Source of the DNA: Lytechinus pictus
Taxonomy: Eukaryota; Echinodermata; Echinoidea; Temnopleuroida; Toxopneustidae
DNA length: 64,000 nt
Direction of reading: 5' to 3'
Assembly: GCF_037042905.1 (NCBI RefSeq)
Contig: NC_087252.1
Span: forward strand, 22,957,701-23,021,700
Position 1 is the stretch's first letter, and every line of letters starts with the position of its first letter. The notes under the pieces were generated by a model that was given only the letters and a program-made list of their open reading frames with translations, did no database searches and had not been told where the DNA came from. The position numbers and the translations under genes were made by a program. Positions 25,631 to 36,096 of the stretch are shown here, piece by piece.

Positions 25631-26035
25631 GAGTACCGAAGTGATGACGTCACAAAAAACTTTTTTGCATTTCAGCATTTTTTTATACCATATTTTGGTA
25701 GAGCACGATGAAAAACCCCCACTACCAAAGTTTGGTGAGAATCGGTCTATGGGGGCCTGAGATATGACCTCATGAATACATAATTAGCCCCAGTGAAGTC
25801 AATGTGTTATTGGCCTGGTTCCTAACTTTAAGAACCAGACCAATAATACATGTAGGCCTACATTGACTTCAAAGGGGCTAATTATTTATTCATGAGGTCA
25901 TATCTTGGGGCCCCATGGACCGTTTCTCACCAAATTTGAATTGTAGGGGGCTTGTCATCATGCTCTACCAAAATATGGTATAAAAAGCGCTGTAATGCAA
26001 AAAGTAAAAATCGATGACGTCACATTTCGGTACTC
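25631..26035. mobile_element. 405-bp palindromic element with CRE-like ends
   Basis: The two halves are inverted copies: GAGTACCGAAGTGATGACG on the left matches the reverse complement of the right end, and the arms continue almost to a centre near 25830. TGACGTCA sites sit close to both ends. Confidence 0.75.
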
Positions 26036-26840
26036 TATAATTTACATTATTCAAATCTTACAACTGCAGAGCGGCATTCGGTGGAAGTTCATATAAAGAG
26101 TAAAAATTTAGAATAGTTTATTATCGCATATTATATGCAATGCATCATTACTTCAGGGTCTAACAAATGTATTGATGTACATACATTTACATGAGTGTAC
26201 TTTGGTAAAATAGTAATATTGCTATTGATGTTTATAGTCCCCCTCCCCCTATATTCACCATTTCTAGAATACACAAATGTATAAACCATAGAGATATGCA
26301 CAATATACAAATTATATGTACATGTACATCAACAAGGTTTTGTTCATATTTTGACATTTATCATTATGGAATTATGGAAACACACTATAATAATTCTAAT
26401 TAATAGTATAAAAGTACAAGTAAATAAGTATACCCTCAAATACCATGTAGTATGTACTGCAATATCATTAAACAAGATTTGATACTGAAGAAATGTTAGT
26501 CACAATCATCAAATTTTATTTCAAATTCATTGGTATTCATGTACACTGTCATTGGTCATTGTTATCAGAAGAGTTACTAAAATAGCATGGGCTACACAAC
26601 ATAGCCCTGTGGGATCCCTGTGGGTCTGATTTAAATTTGATTAAGAACCTGAAAAATGATTCCAAAGAAGTCCTCAATGATGATCAACAAATAAGTGTGA
26701 AAGTAACTTAAAAGTAAATTTCTGATGGAAATTTAGGATATTTGTGTTTAATGTAGAAATGACAGCATTCTATTTTAGTCAGCCTTAATACAGATCCATG
26801 AAATTTAGGGTAGACAGGTCTGTCATTGATCATACCTGGT

Positions 26841-27010
26841 GGCTGTTTCATAAAGCTGTTTGTAAGTTAAGAACGACTTTAAGAACGACTGGTAATCCTT
26901 TCTTGTGGTAGATGGTATATTGAATTGGCGATGGTTTAGCGCGTAAGATGGGTTCACCAGTCGTTCGTAAAGTCGCTCTTAACTTACGAACAGCTTTATG
27001 AAACGGCCCC
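26841..27010. mobile_element. Foldback MITE, 170 bp
   Basis: About 50-bp inverted ends (GGCTGTTTCATAAAGCTGTT against its complement at 26990-27005). The flanks share CTGGTGG-like sequence on both sides, suggesting a target duplication. Confidence 0.75.
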
Positions 27011-27639
27011 CTGGTGGTCTTAGCATCAAGTTGTTCATGAAGTTACATGCGACGCTATGAAAGGTATATTATCTTGGATGCTAAATCACATTCCCAATCA
27101 TTTATATTTCCAACTGATAAAGTTGATCTTCGATGAAGTTTATTTTCAAGAGTAAGAAAATCTTGGTAATCAGACTTTGAACCTGTGTCAACATCTTATC
27201 TGGTATATTGTAGGAAATTCTCTTTTACCTTATAAAAACACCAGAGAAAATCGATAATATTTCACATGCACAATATGCACAAGAATATGTACCATTCAAG
27301 GTCACATGTATTTTATTGATTTTAAGAAAAAGGCACTAAAAGTATGAAATACCGAAGGCATGAAAAAAATCTCTTGAAATCACAAGGAGAAACTCATAAA
27401 ATCCAATGTACTCATTACGTCAACAAAACATGGTGAAGTGAAAGAGGAAGTCAGCAATATGAATGATAAATTTATTTTTGGTTGTAATTTTGTGGAAGAC
27501 GGAATAGTCAATTTATGATGTACGTGGCATGTCTAGGTTGAGTTGGACAGATGAAGAACAGAAATGTATAAAAATGGTTTGAGAAAGAGCTTTATCAAGA
27601 TATCTATCTAAGCCGATCTGAAATCAGACTTATCTCTTG

Positions 27640-27850
27640 ATAATAGCTAGTTTTGACACAGCGCTTTTCCCATAACGGCTCAAAGCGCTTTACAGCAGAT
27701 TATTACCCTGGTCATTGGATTCATTTCAATCTCGCACAAAGAGCACAATTTCCACTCCCTGGGAGCATTCCTTACATTCATCGCAGCCTCAAAATGGCGC
27801 TGGCAAAATCAAACGTACAATAACTTTCGCATCCTACCGGATAAGAACTA
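27640..27850. repeat. Interspersed-repeat fragment (SINE/LINE tail type)
   Basis: Contains CAGCGCTTTTCCCATA and AAAGCGCTTTACAGCAG, followed by a TCATCGCAGCCTCAAAATGG module. A related CATTCATCGCAGCC segment occurs at 5520, and related GCGCTT tails at 31806 and 57645. Family not resolved. Confidence 0.5.
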
Positions 27851-28537
27851 TTGGACTCGCACTACAGAAAATAAACATCTTTAACTATTCTACCCTGAAA
27901 AGAAGTAACATACAAAAGCAACCTCTGTTTCACAATACAAAATGTGTCTATCATGACCCTGATGCCGATGCAATATCATGACTAACCAACCATATGTCAA
28001 TCATCAGCATATTTCCTACATATGATAAATTTGGCCCAAATAGACTACTAACTAGGGACAATATGAAAATATCCATAACGTAACGCATTTTCAAAAAGAT
28101 ACTTGGTATAACATAAAAATACACCAGACCCAAATTCTATGCTTTTAGCTTTTGCTGACTAATTTAGAGAAGTTCTTAAAGCAGAGGCTCAACTCATACC
28201 ATGTTTACAATAATCTTATGACAGCCAGTCTGCTTGGTCCAAATAAAGGGCAATAAGCATAATATGAAAATATCAATACCTGTATATTGAAAAGTTGATT
28301 GGTTTCAGACATTCTAAAGTGGAATACATACAGCTAATCTTCTGACTATCAATCATGCATTTTCTGTGCATTTTTTTTTCATTTTAACTATTACATTCCC
28401 TTAATTAATCATGCCTTCCTTCTTCTTTCCATTTTTGTGCACGCTTTAAGAATTAAAATGCCAGACAGCCTCAGCATGTCTACACTACTTACCCAAATTT
28501 GGTTCAATTTCGCTGACTACGCCATTGCAGTGCCATT

Positions 28538-28803
28538 CTATTCCCAGCTATCCCATATGTTGTTGTGAAGAGCTGGGTCTGCCCGTGGGTCTTGATCCGG
28601 GTAGTGCACAGGGACTGCACCTTCCTGGTATTCATAAAGTTTGTCTAGAAGGTCCCTCACAACGTCCCCTTGCTCGTCGGAGAGGTCATACACCTCGTAA
28701 GGGTCGTCCTTGATGTTGAAGAGCCACACGCATTTCCCTTCAGGTACGACTGGTTTCACAGGTTGCAGTCCAGATTCAGGAGGCGGAATCCAGTGCCCTG
28801 GCC
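28538..28803 (-). CDS. ARSB: ARSB-like exon 7 and stop codon
   Basis: After AATAACAG; encodes [29 protein letters not shown] and the C-terminal [14 protein letters not shown], ending in a stop at 28538. LFNI..DP-E..DLS is a conserved C-terminal sulfatase motif. Confidence 0.94.
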
Positions 28804-31800
28804 CTGTTATTGTAAAAAAATACAGTTGGGTCTGCATAGGTTAAACCTCTATAACGCAAACAATCAGCTCTAAGTCGATCAAACTAAACTCTGCACAGCA
28901 TCATAAACATGTGTCATTTACAGTTTCCAAGGCAGATTTTGCTGAAGTCCTACGAGTTTCTGTGGTCCCAAGTGATTTAACCCTATCTGCATACTACAGT
29001 TCATGTTTATAATATAATGGAAACTTGCATTTTTCTTAAGATTGTCGCTATTTGCAATCTTGACCCAAGTTCAGTGACTTGTTACTACCCTCGATACTAA
29101 CCCGGGTTGCCAGTGATCAGCTTCCAGTCCTTGAATCGTATGGCTGCTCTCGTCGAAACATTGAACTTGGAAGGAAATGTGAAGTTACAACTGGGTATAG
29201 GGGGTTCCAGGGGCGGTTTGGGTGGGGACGGTGCTCCCAGTGGATCGATGTTATGAAGGAGCTCTTTTCTTGGTGAAGAAATCCCCTGGCTGTTGGAAGA
29301 CGAGAAGAGATTAAAAAACTACAGCTTCACTTGCGGAAGTCAAACTTTGCCTATGTCAAATCTTCTGGGACCACTGGAATCTGTTTTACTTCAAAGATGT
29401 ATGCAGGAAAACTAATGTGTTTAGGAGACACTCAACTTAGGAGACATATACAGGAAAAGTTGTGCATGTCGATCTTCTGTAAGTTAAATATTTGCTCAAA
29501 TCGAACAGATTTCCGAGTTCCCAAAAGAATTGATTTAGGCAACTTGTTGTATTTAACCGAGGAAAGAGGGATCATGTCAGTAATCAAGGACAGATAAAGG
29601 ATTTAGCAGGAGGGGATGCAATAATTTCTGAAAGCAAGCAAGGAAAATGTAAGCTTCACAAGAGAGGGTACATTCCTCTTTGGCACCCCCTCTCTGGATC
29701 GACGCCTGGCAGTAATTGAAGTGAATATTTATAAGATCACGAAACAGGATTAGAACATGATTGAGGTCAATCCAATGACAATGATTCCAGTTCCCACTTC
29801 TTTTCTTCATGTTGAATGCCTACTAGTGTCATCAGAAGCCATCCAATGATAGTGATGGTAAACAACAAGAGAGGAATATGGTTCCATGAGATTAAAACGA
29901 TTTAAAATTTGACCTTTTTTGTGTTTTCAGAATTTCAGATACAAGCTCTAGATAGTGATACTACCGCCTCTCCATAAGAAAAAAAACACTGATTAAAATG
30001 TATACACTATTAGAAAAATAGATAATTTTCCTTAAATTTTAGAGACGAAGTATTGTAACCCTAATGACTTGACTCTCTTTACCTGATTGTTTGCCAGACA
30101 TTGTATCCATCCAGCTTGGCTCCTTTCAGGGTCCAGCCAGCGATACCCTCAACTAGAGTTGGGTACCAGTCACTAACATGAATGAGTTCTCTGTTGATAG
30201 TGCCCTGGACGTCATCAGGCAGTAAGGGGCTGGATACAAAGCCTACACCATGTATTCCTCCTTCCCAGAGTGATCCCTTCCAGCCTCGTAGGGGCCAGTT
30301 GTTTCCCCCTGCAATAACCTGACCACCATTATCTACGGAAAATTAAAAAGGCAATTATCAGAACATTTGAACACCATTAGACAACACAAATATCTTTAAA
30401 CCTTGGTAGCATCAAGCCCCCCCCCCATCCTAGCTCCAACCAAAACACTGTCAAGAGTCAACCCTTAAAGGACCATCACAAAAAATAATTCCTGGGTTTT
30501 GTAACTTGATTCTAATAATTAAATTTGAGTACTCTTAAAACTGATCTTGTTACTTCATATTTTAAATTCTGAGACCTGACACTCGATTCCTTTGAGATGA
30601 AATAAATTTCTAGGATTTAGAATCAATTACAAAGCTCAGCATAAATTTAAAGACTTCACATGTTAAAAAAAATTATATTGATTGTAACAAGTATGTTACT
30701 GAAAAAAGAAGAATCTTATTACCAGTGGAGAAAATGAGAACAGTGTTATTCCAGAGGCCTGCTTTCTTCAGACTTCCAGTGATGTTTCCAACAGCTTCGT
30801 CCATGCACGTTGTCATACCAGCGTAGATCCTACGATTTTTGTCTGCGATGGATTCATATGGCTCTATGTATTTCTCTGGGACTTCCAAAGGAGAATGGAC
30901 AGCTTGGAAAGGCAGGTACAAAAACAGGGGCTGATAAAAGATTGAGAATGAGCATGTGTTGAGAAAGAACAATCAGTACAGATTAATAAATTTCAAATTT
31001 TTTAGAACCATTCAGACTTTAAGTTGTCGCTAGGCTTCATGCCAATTTCAGAATTTTTGGTAAATAATACATCAAAATCTATGGCCCGCATTCTGAAGTC
31101 AGGTTTAACTTAGACCATGGTCTAACTCTGTGCTAAAATTATGGAAGCCATAAGTGTCAAAATTTTTATCAAGTTGTATATTTCTTATGCTTACTGTGCT
31201 CTTTCCTGATTCATCGATGGTGAAGACAATCATCTATTTATACTTCCTAGACAATTATAAATGATTTGAGAGCCAAATGAGCTGAAATATGATATCTCTA
31301 CCGTTAGTGATTTACCGGTATGCAACAATTGGCTATCCATACTTTACCACAACTTTAAACCTGAATTTAAGTTAAACCCGACTTCAGAATACGGGCCTAT
31401 GTGTCCTAGGATGGTCAAGCAGGACATAATACGAATAGTCCATCAGTCCTTGTTGCTTCCTGTCATGAAGAATTAGATTTTCAACCAAGGCGGATCTTGA
31501 TTACTTTTGGGTTTGGCTCAATCAATACCGGATATCCCTCCAACAACGCACCCCATTATGAAGCTCAAATGCCTTAACCATTTCGAAAATTTGTCACCGA
31601 AACAAAAGACAGAGGAAATTATCGGCATCCATTCTTTCAGAACATTGGTAGATGACTCTGCTAAAAAAATATTTTTTTTTTGCAAATAAATTAGGGTTTT
31701 TTTCAGCATTGGATCCCTGGTAGGATAGAAGATAATTGTATTTGCCAAGTATAGTGAGTGTTTGACATGTTAATAATAATAATCATAATATGCAACATTT

Positions 31801-34306
31801 ATATAGCGCTTAATACAAATGATTCTAAGCGGTGCATACTATTACCCCGGCTTTAGCACGGCTACTCTGATCGGGCGCTCGAGCATTCAAGGAATTCCTT
31901 CCTACCGGGCAGGGGCCGCGGAACCGGGGGGCTGGGGGGGCTTCAGCCCCCCCACTTTTTTCCAAAACCGTGTACAAAAACGCAAAAATGACCATACGAT
32001 TGTGATTTTTTGCATGGTCAGCCCCCCCACTTTTGGCTCAGCCCACCCACTTTGAAAACCGTTCCGCGGCCCCTGCCGGGTACCCATTAACTTCACCTGG
32101 GTGGAGAGTGGCAAATGTAGATAAACGCCTTGCCAAAGGACACGAGTGCTGCGGTGGGATTCGAACCCCGGACCTTGTGGTTCAGAGTCCGGAGACTTAT
32201 CCACTGAGCCACAACACTTAACTGGGTCTTATCGCGTTGACAGTAAAGAACAAACCTTCTGTGTGTCGTGCTGCTCTATAACCTGCTGTGCACGTTGTGC
32301 AAAGACATGAGTCGAGTAGTCACCACTGTAGTTTGTTGTAGGTTCGAGGTTGTCACGGAAGTCAAGGCCATGCCAGTGTTGGGAGAAGAATTGTAATGCA
32401 AGGCTGTGTGTGTAATAATCTTCGCCACCATTCAAGTAACCTACAGCAAGAGATTTAAAACAAAGTTACCCAAGCATAATTATCACATTTCTTCAAACCT
32501 CCCTCCCCCACCCTCTCTGTAAATATCCCCAAAAGAAACTTGTGGACCATTTGCTCATGAATTTTCAAAACTGTACATGTACATCCAAATATTTGGGGAC
32601 ATTGATGTATTCACAATTTTGTTTGGTTTACTCATTGAGTATATTGTTATTTTCACAAAGTTTTTTTTTTTGGTACATGTGCAACAATGGTACTAATCTC
32701 ATGAAACTATTAGCAATTTGGGCTCAAGATGTGATATACATTAGGACCATAAAAGCTAGGTGTCTGCAGGTGCACCCCCCCCCTCAGAAAAGAAAATATG
32801 CTAAAAAATGAGAATGTACACCATTCATGGAATTGATAATCTCTTCTTCTTATTTTTTTTGCTTTGCTATGAATATTTTTAGTCAACGAGAAACATATTT
32901 TGACAAAGTAGCCCCCCCTCCCCCTTACAAAAGAATCTTGTACAGGCTTGTAAAACAACCACGTAAATTTAAAGTTCATAGAGTAGGCCTAATCCAGGGC
33001 TCTGTCTTAATTACAAAGAGTTACGATCGATCCAATCAATCTCAACTATATGGAATTCCATCCATACCATGATTTTTTTCTACAGGAAATTTGCACAATC
33101 TCCTCAGTTAACCAAAGAGAATCACACAGAATCTTCAAGAGAACGATGAATGTGTGAATATATACATCATATATCTAGAAAATATTTTGAACAAATTTGC
33201 ACTTTAGATGTTGACGTTGCTGGCCGTCCATAATTGTGGTTGATCGGATCAATCGCAACTCTTGGTAAGATTAAAGCCATAAAGGGGCCCTGGACACTGA
33301 CCGAAGAATGATTTGAATCCTCGATTAGTCGGCCAGCATGCTCTCTTGTAAAAGCCGAGGTGCCACTTCCCAATGACGTGAGTCTCGTAACCTGCATCGC
33401 TCAGTTTGTCCGCCAATGTAGGATCGTTGAGAGGGAGACAGTTGGGCTGAGCAGGCTTGATAACGCCATGTTGAAGACCAGTATGTATCTGCAATGAATT
33501 TGAAAAATAAAATAATTTGAAAAGTCTTTCCAAGAAGTAGTTTACTCTTTGCCCCGCTTTGTTCGACTGGAGGCACATCCAGCATACTACCTAGGTTGAC
33601 TCAGTCACATATACACACACTCCACATAGTGCATAAAGTCTATTGTTCATACATAAATACACAATAGTGACGTGTGCAGACAGGTGGGGCCTTGGGGCAC
33701 CATTTTTTTTTTCAATTTGAAAATGAAAAGGTTTTTTTCCAAGAAAATCATATACTTCTTTCAAACTTTTATGAGATTTTTGGCACACTTACTCACAAGA
33801 ATATTATCAACTGAAAGTTTTTGTGAAATAAAAATAATTTCATGTTATGTTACTATCTAAGTAAGGTGCACAAGTCATACAAAGCCCCCCCCCCCCCCCC
33901 CCTTATTCATGTTATTACTTTCAAGTCCTTTGCAGCAAGGTTCGCTTCACTGCCTTCAGCTTTTGGGGACAAACGAACAATTCTTTTGTTATTAAAGTCT
34001 ACTCTCATACTCTGAAGCCCCAGTCCAGTGCTTATGGCATGCTATGCAAATTACCTGATATTTGCCGCTCATAAGTTGACTTCTCGTCGGAGTACATATC
34101 GGTTGCACGTAGTAATTCTCGAGCTTCACTCCGGCGCTGGCGAGGCCGTCCAAATTCGGTGTTTTTATGAAGCCGTTATTGTGATAACCTATATCATGGA
34201 ATCCATAGTCGTCAGCCAGTATCAACACGATATTTGGTGGCAAAGCATGTAATGTGGGAAAGTTAAAAAATAAAAAGATAGATAAGCAAAATAGAGAGAA
34301 ATCCAT
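28538..34306 (-). CDS. ARSB: Arylsulfatase B-like sulfatase, complete seven-exon gene (511 aa)
   Basis: Exons, minus strand: 34055-34306, 33302-33488, 32256-32440, 30723-30930, 30083-30332, 29102-29289, 28538-28803. Reading phases chain perfectly and all introns are GT-AG. Residues 1-21 form a signal peptide. The sulfatase signature CTPTR gives C71, the Cys converted to formylglycine, and R75. Expected metal and active-site residues are all present: D32, D33, K125, H127, H220, D278, N279, K296. Their spacing follows human ARSB with a constant 20-22 residue offset. The C-terminus ([13 protein letters not shown]) is also ARSB-like. Family role: lysosomal hydrolysis of the 4-sulfate of N-acetylgalactosamine in dermatan/chondroitin sulfate. 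Because invertebrates have expanded ARSB/I/J-like paralogues, substrate and orthology are inferred. The gene appears intact. Confidence 0.93.
29102..29289 (-). CDS. ARSB: ARSB-like exon 6
   Basis: After CCAACAG; encodes [14 protein letters not shown], a proline-rich loop, and [16 protein letters not shown]. Donor G|GTTAGT, phase 1. Missing this exon would break frame between exons 5 and 7. Confidence 0.9.
30083..30332 (-). CDS. ARSB: ARSB-like exon 5
   Basis: After CCGTAG; completes D278 and encodes [19 protein letters not shown] (N279, K296), [18 protein letters not shown], and [16 protein letters not shown]. Donor AG|GTAAAG, phase 2. Confidence 0.94.
30723..30930 (-). CDS. ARSB: ARSB-like exon 4
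   Basis: After TTATCAG; encodes [20 protein letters not shown] (H220 in VHSPL) through NNTVLIFST. Donor ACTG|GTAATA, phase 1, splitting the codon of active-site D278. Confidence 0.94.
31083..31397. mobile_element. MITE (GGCCCGCATTCTGAAGTCAG family), complete, 315 bp
   Basis: Inverted ends of about 30 bp (GGCCCGCATTCTGAAGTCAG and its complement), with TAT immediately outside both ends. Lies in sulfatase intron 4. A truncated copy is at 20220. Confidence 0.8.
31776..32222 (-). mobile_element. tRNA-headed SINE with LINE-like tail, interrupted by a MITE
   Basis: On the minus strand: A-box-like TGGCTCAGTGGATA, B-box GGTTCGAATCC, the shared SINE body (CCTTTGGCAAGGCG, CCACCCAGGTG), then a tail AAGCGCTATATAAATG followed by (ATT)n. 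The tail resembles the 3' end of the LINE fragment at 57596. The body is split by the element at 31910-32075. It is in sulfatase intron 4, same strand as the gene. Confidence 0.8.
31910..32075. mobile_element. Nested 166-bp MITE with CAGGGGCCGCGGAAC ends
   Basis: Perfect 15-bp terminal inverted repeats CAGGGGCCGCGGAAC, flanked by CCGGG on both sides (31905-31909, 32076-32080). It interrupts a SINE: removing it and one CCGGG restores the CTACCGGGTACCC seen in such SINEs. The interior has G-rich and C-rich tracts. Confidence 0.85.
32256..32440 (-). CDS. ARSB: ARSB-like exon 3
   Basis: Follows CTGTAG and encodes [12 protein letters not shown] through IEQHDTQK (residues 148-208), the segment after FFG in ARSB. 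The donor AAG|GTTTGT is weaker than the others. A SINE starts about 33 bp downstream of it. Confidence 0.92.
32996..33271. mobile_element. Foldback MITE (GATTGATCGGATCAATC family), copy 1
   Basis: Inverted ends around TACGATCGATCCAATCAATC and GATTGATC-type complement; a second, better-preserved copy is at 63382-63670. Its right edge is about 30 bp from the 3' end of sulfatase exon 2. Confidence 0.7.
33302..33488 (-). CDS. ARSB: ARSB-like exon 2
   Basis: Starts after TTGCAG with [10 protein letters not shown] and includes the active-site GKWHLG (K125, H127) and NRGFKSFFG. Donor G|GTCAGT, phase 1. Translation past the donor would stop soon, which supports this boundary. Confidence 0.93.
34055..34306 (-). 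CDS. ARSB: ARSB-like exon 1: signal peptide and catalytic CxPxR
   Basis: Encodes residues 1-84. The hydrophobic leader ends near [14 protein letters not shown] supplies two metal-binding Asp; [17 protein letters not shown] holds the formylglycine Cys. Donor CAG|GTAATT, phase 0. The ATG has A at -3 and G at +4. Confidence 0.95.
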
Positions 34307-35159
34307 TATTGGATTTAACAGAAAAACACGTCCGAATTCAATCAGTCTTTCTCATGATCCTGCGCACACCGCACCCCACTCGAGCTAGCTGAGGAGAGTC
34401 CAAAGACCTTGGGAGAGTCACATGATTTCGAACAGTTGGTCTTTGTTCAGATGTTCAAACATAATTTCCTTATGTCAATATTGTTTTCCATGAATTTAAT
34501 CCGTTGCTACCATTTATATACCCTTTTTAATTATAATTTACGTAGATAAAACATTAATCTCATATTCTTGATGGATTTTTTCCCTAAATTTTAATTTCAT
34601 GAATGTGGTGTAATATAAGCGAACACAATCAAGGCTAAAATTTGATCACGTGCAATACTGAGTTGTGAGTTGTCAGGTGATCGTAATGTTTACATCGGGA
34701 ATGATTATTATTGGACATGACAGGTGTAACTTTTGACCAATGACCATTTAGAAGTTCCGTTGTAGAATTGAGCGTTTGAAAAAAAAAATAATAATTACAG
34801 GATTATGAGTGTGTTGGGGGGGATGCCGGGGGTGGTGCTCTAGCACAAGTGCTTTCAGTGTGTGTAAAGTGTGAAGGGGTGGGGCTGACTATATATATAA
34901 AAAATCACAATCGGATGGAGTAATTTTGTGTAAACGTTAATTGAAAAAAAATGTGGAGGGTTATGGAAAAGCTCATGTGGCATATTTTGAAGGGGCATAC
35001 TTTGTTTGAATATGTATTTCTCCCTTTTATCATTCTCTCTACTCTATTTTCTTATTTCTGTTACCTTGTTCAAAACTAAACTAAAAGCCTACATTTTTCA
35101 AGAGAGTTTCAATATTAAAATAAGTCATTTTTTGTTAAATAATTTGTAGAGACAGCCGC
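34307..35159. other. Divergent intergenic region (sulfatase / type II membrane protein)
   Basis: Upstream of the minus-strand sulfatase start and upstream of the first recognised exon of the plus-strand gene. No TATA box in a convincing position. G-rich patch at 34810-34885. The first coding exon of the plus-strand gene was not found here. Confidence 0.5.
34416..34425. promoter_or_regulatory. Possible M-box/CLEAR-like site
   Basis: AGTCACATGA lies 110 bp upstream of the sulfatase ATG, and an E-box CACGTG (in GATCACGTGCA) lies at 34647-34652. MITF/TFE-family factors bind such E-boxes in vertebrate lysosomal promoters. Regulation here is inference only. Confidence 0.25.
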
Positions 35160-35379
35160 GGCCGATTGCACGAAAGGGTCTTTGCAAGGACCGTCTTTCG
35201 TGTCGCCCATTTTGTATGATGCGCCACTAGCGTACCTACGGGGGGGGGGGGCAGAGGGGGCACTCTGCCCCCCCCCCCCCCCTGACGAGCCACAACCCAT
35301 ACAAAAGACATATACCTTCTTTTTTTTTTTTTTTTTGCTTGTCAAATTTTTTTCTGGTACGAAAACCTAAATTTGAAGA

Positions 35380-35413
<34 letters not shown>

Positions 35414-35484
35414 TGTCAATTTTGTCATAAAAGATGGGCGACACGAAAGACGGTCCTTGGAAAAACCCTTTCGTGCAATCGGCC
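35160..35484. mobile_element. MITE with ~54-bp inverted ends and nested hAT-MITE remnant
   Basis: Left arm 35160-35213 (GGCCGATTGCACGAAAGGG ... TCGTGTCGCCCAT) recurs inverted at 35431-35484. Between them lies a reversed, one-ended relative of the element at 8095 (CACTAGCGTACCTACGG, G/C tracts, poly-T, GCTTGTCAA). Confidence 0.8.
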
Positions 35485-35629
35485 CCAGGCTTCCCAGGTT
35501 CCAGTCATTATAACTTAATCACATTTTTTGTTTATTAATCCTGTTTCATTATTTCATTATTTCATTATATTGTAATGCCCAGTTGAGTAAATACATATAG
35601 AAATAGCGCAATATTAATGCTCAATTACT

Positions 35630-35820
35630 CTTATTATTATTATTATTATGATTATCATCATTATCATCATCATCATTGTCATCATTATTATAAATATTAT
35701 TATCATCATTATCATTGTTATTATTATTTTTATTATAATTATCATTATTGTTGTTGTTGTTGTTGTTGTTGTTATTATTTATTATTATTTTTGTTATTAT
35801 TATTACGCTTATTATCATTA
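35630..35820. repeat. (ATT/ATC/GTT)n microsatellite
   Basis: Imperfect trinucleotide array ending about 40 bp before the acceptor of the exon at 35862. Poly-Ile/Tyr/Asn frames through it are artefacts. Confidence 0.9.
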
Positions 35821-35861
35821 TTACGGATTTTCAGCATTTTTATTTTCATTTTTTTTCACAG

Positions 35862-36096
35862 GAAGTAAAAGATGTAAATCCTATTATCGATGGCATTGAG
35901 CTGGAGACGTACGAACCCGCTAAGGGGAGCGTCTTCCGTCAGCCCGATGATGCCGATACGGGATCCATCGGGAACGAGTTCCATCCCGAAGCTCAGCGGC
36001 AAAACTCGAGGAAAAAGACCCTGCTGAAAGGTTTCATTGCGGTGGCAATCATCGTCGCCATCGTCGTCGTAATCGTCTGCCTTGTCATCTTCCTGG
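35862..36096 (+). CDS. Exon: cytoplasmic tail and transmembrane helix
   Basis: After TTTTTTTCACAG. Encodes ~56 hydrophilic residues (NPIIDGIELETYEP, FRQPDDADTGSIGNEFH), then RKKTLLK, then a 22-residue hydrophobic helix (GFIAVAIIVAIVVVIVCLVI). Positive charges before the helix and no signal peptide predict type II topology. Donor G|GTGAGT, phase 1. No Met is in frame, so an upstream exon must supply the start. Confidence 0.88.

Noticed and set aside
35748..35861. Starting the membrane protein at the in-frame Met at 35748
   Set aside because: This would add a Leu/Ile run encoded by a microsatellite and ignores the clear TTTTTTTCACAG acceptor at 35861.
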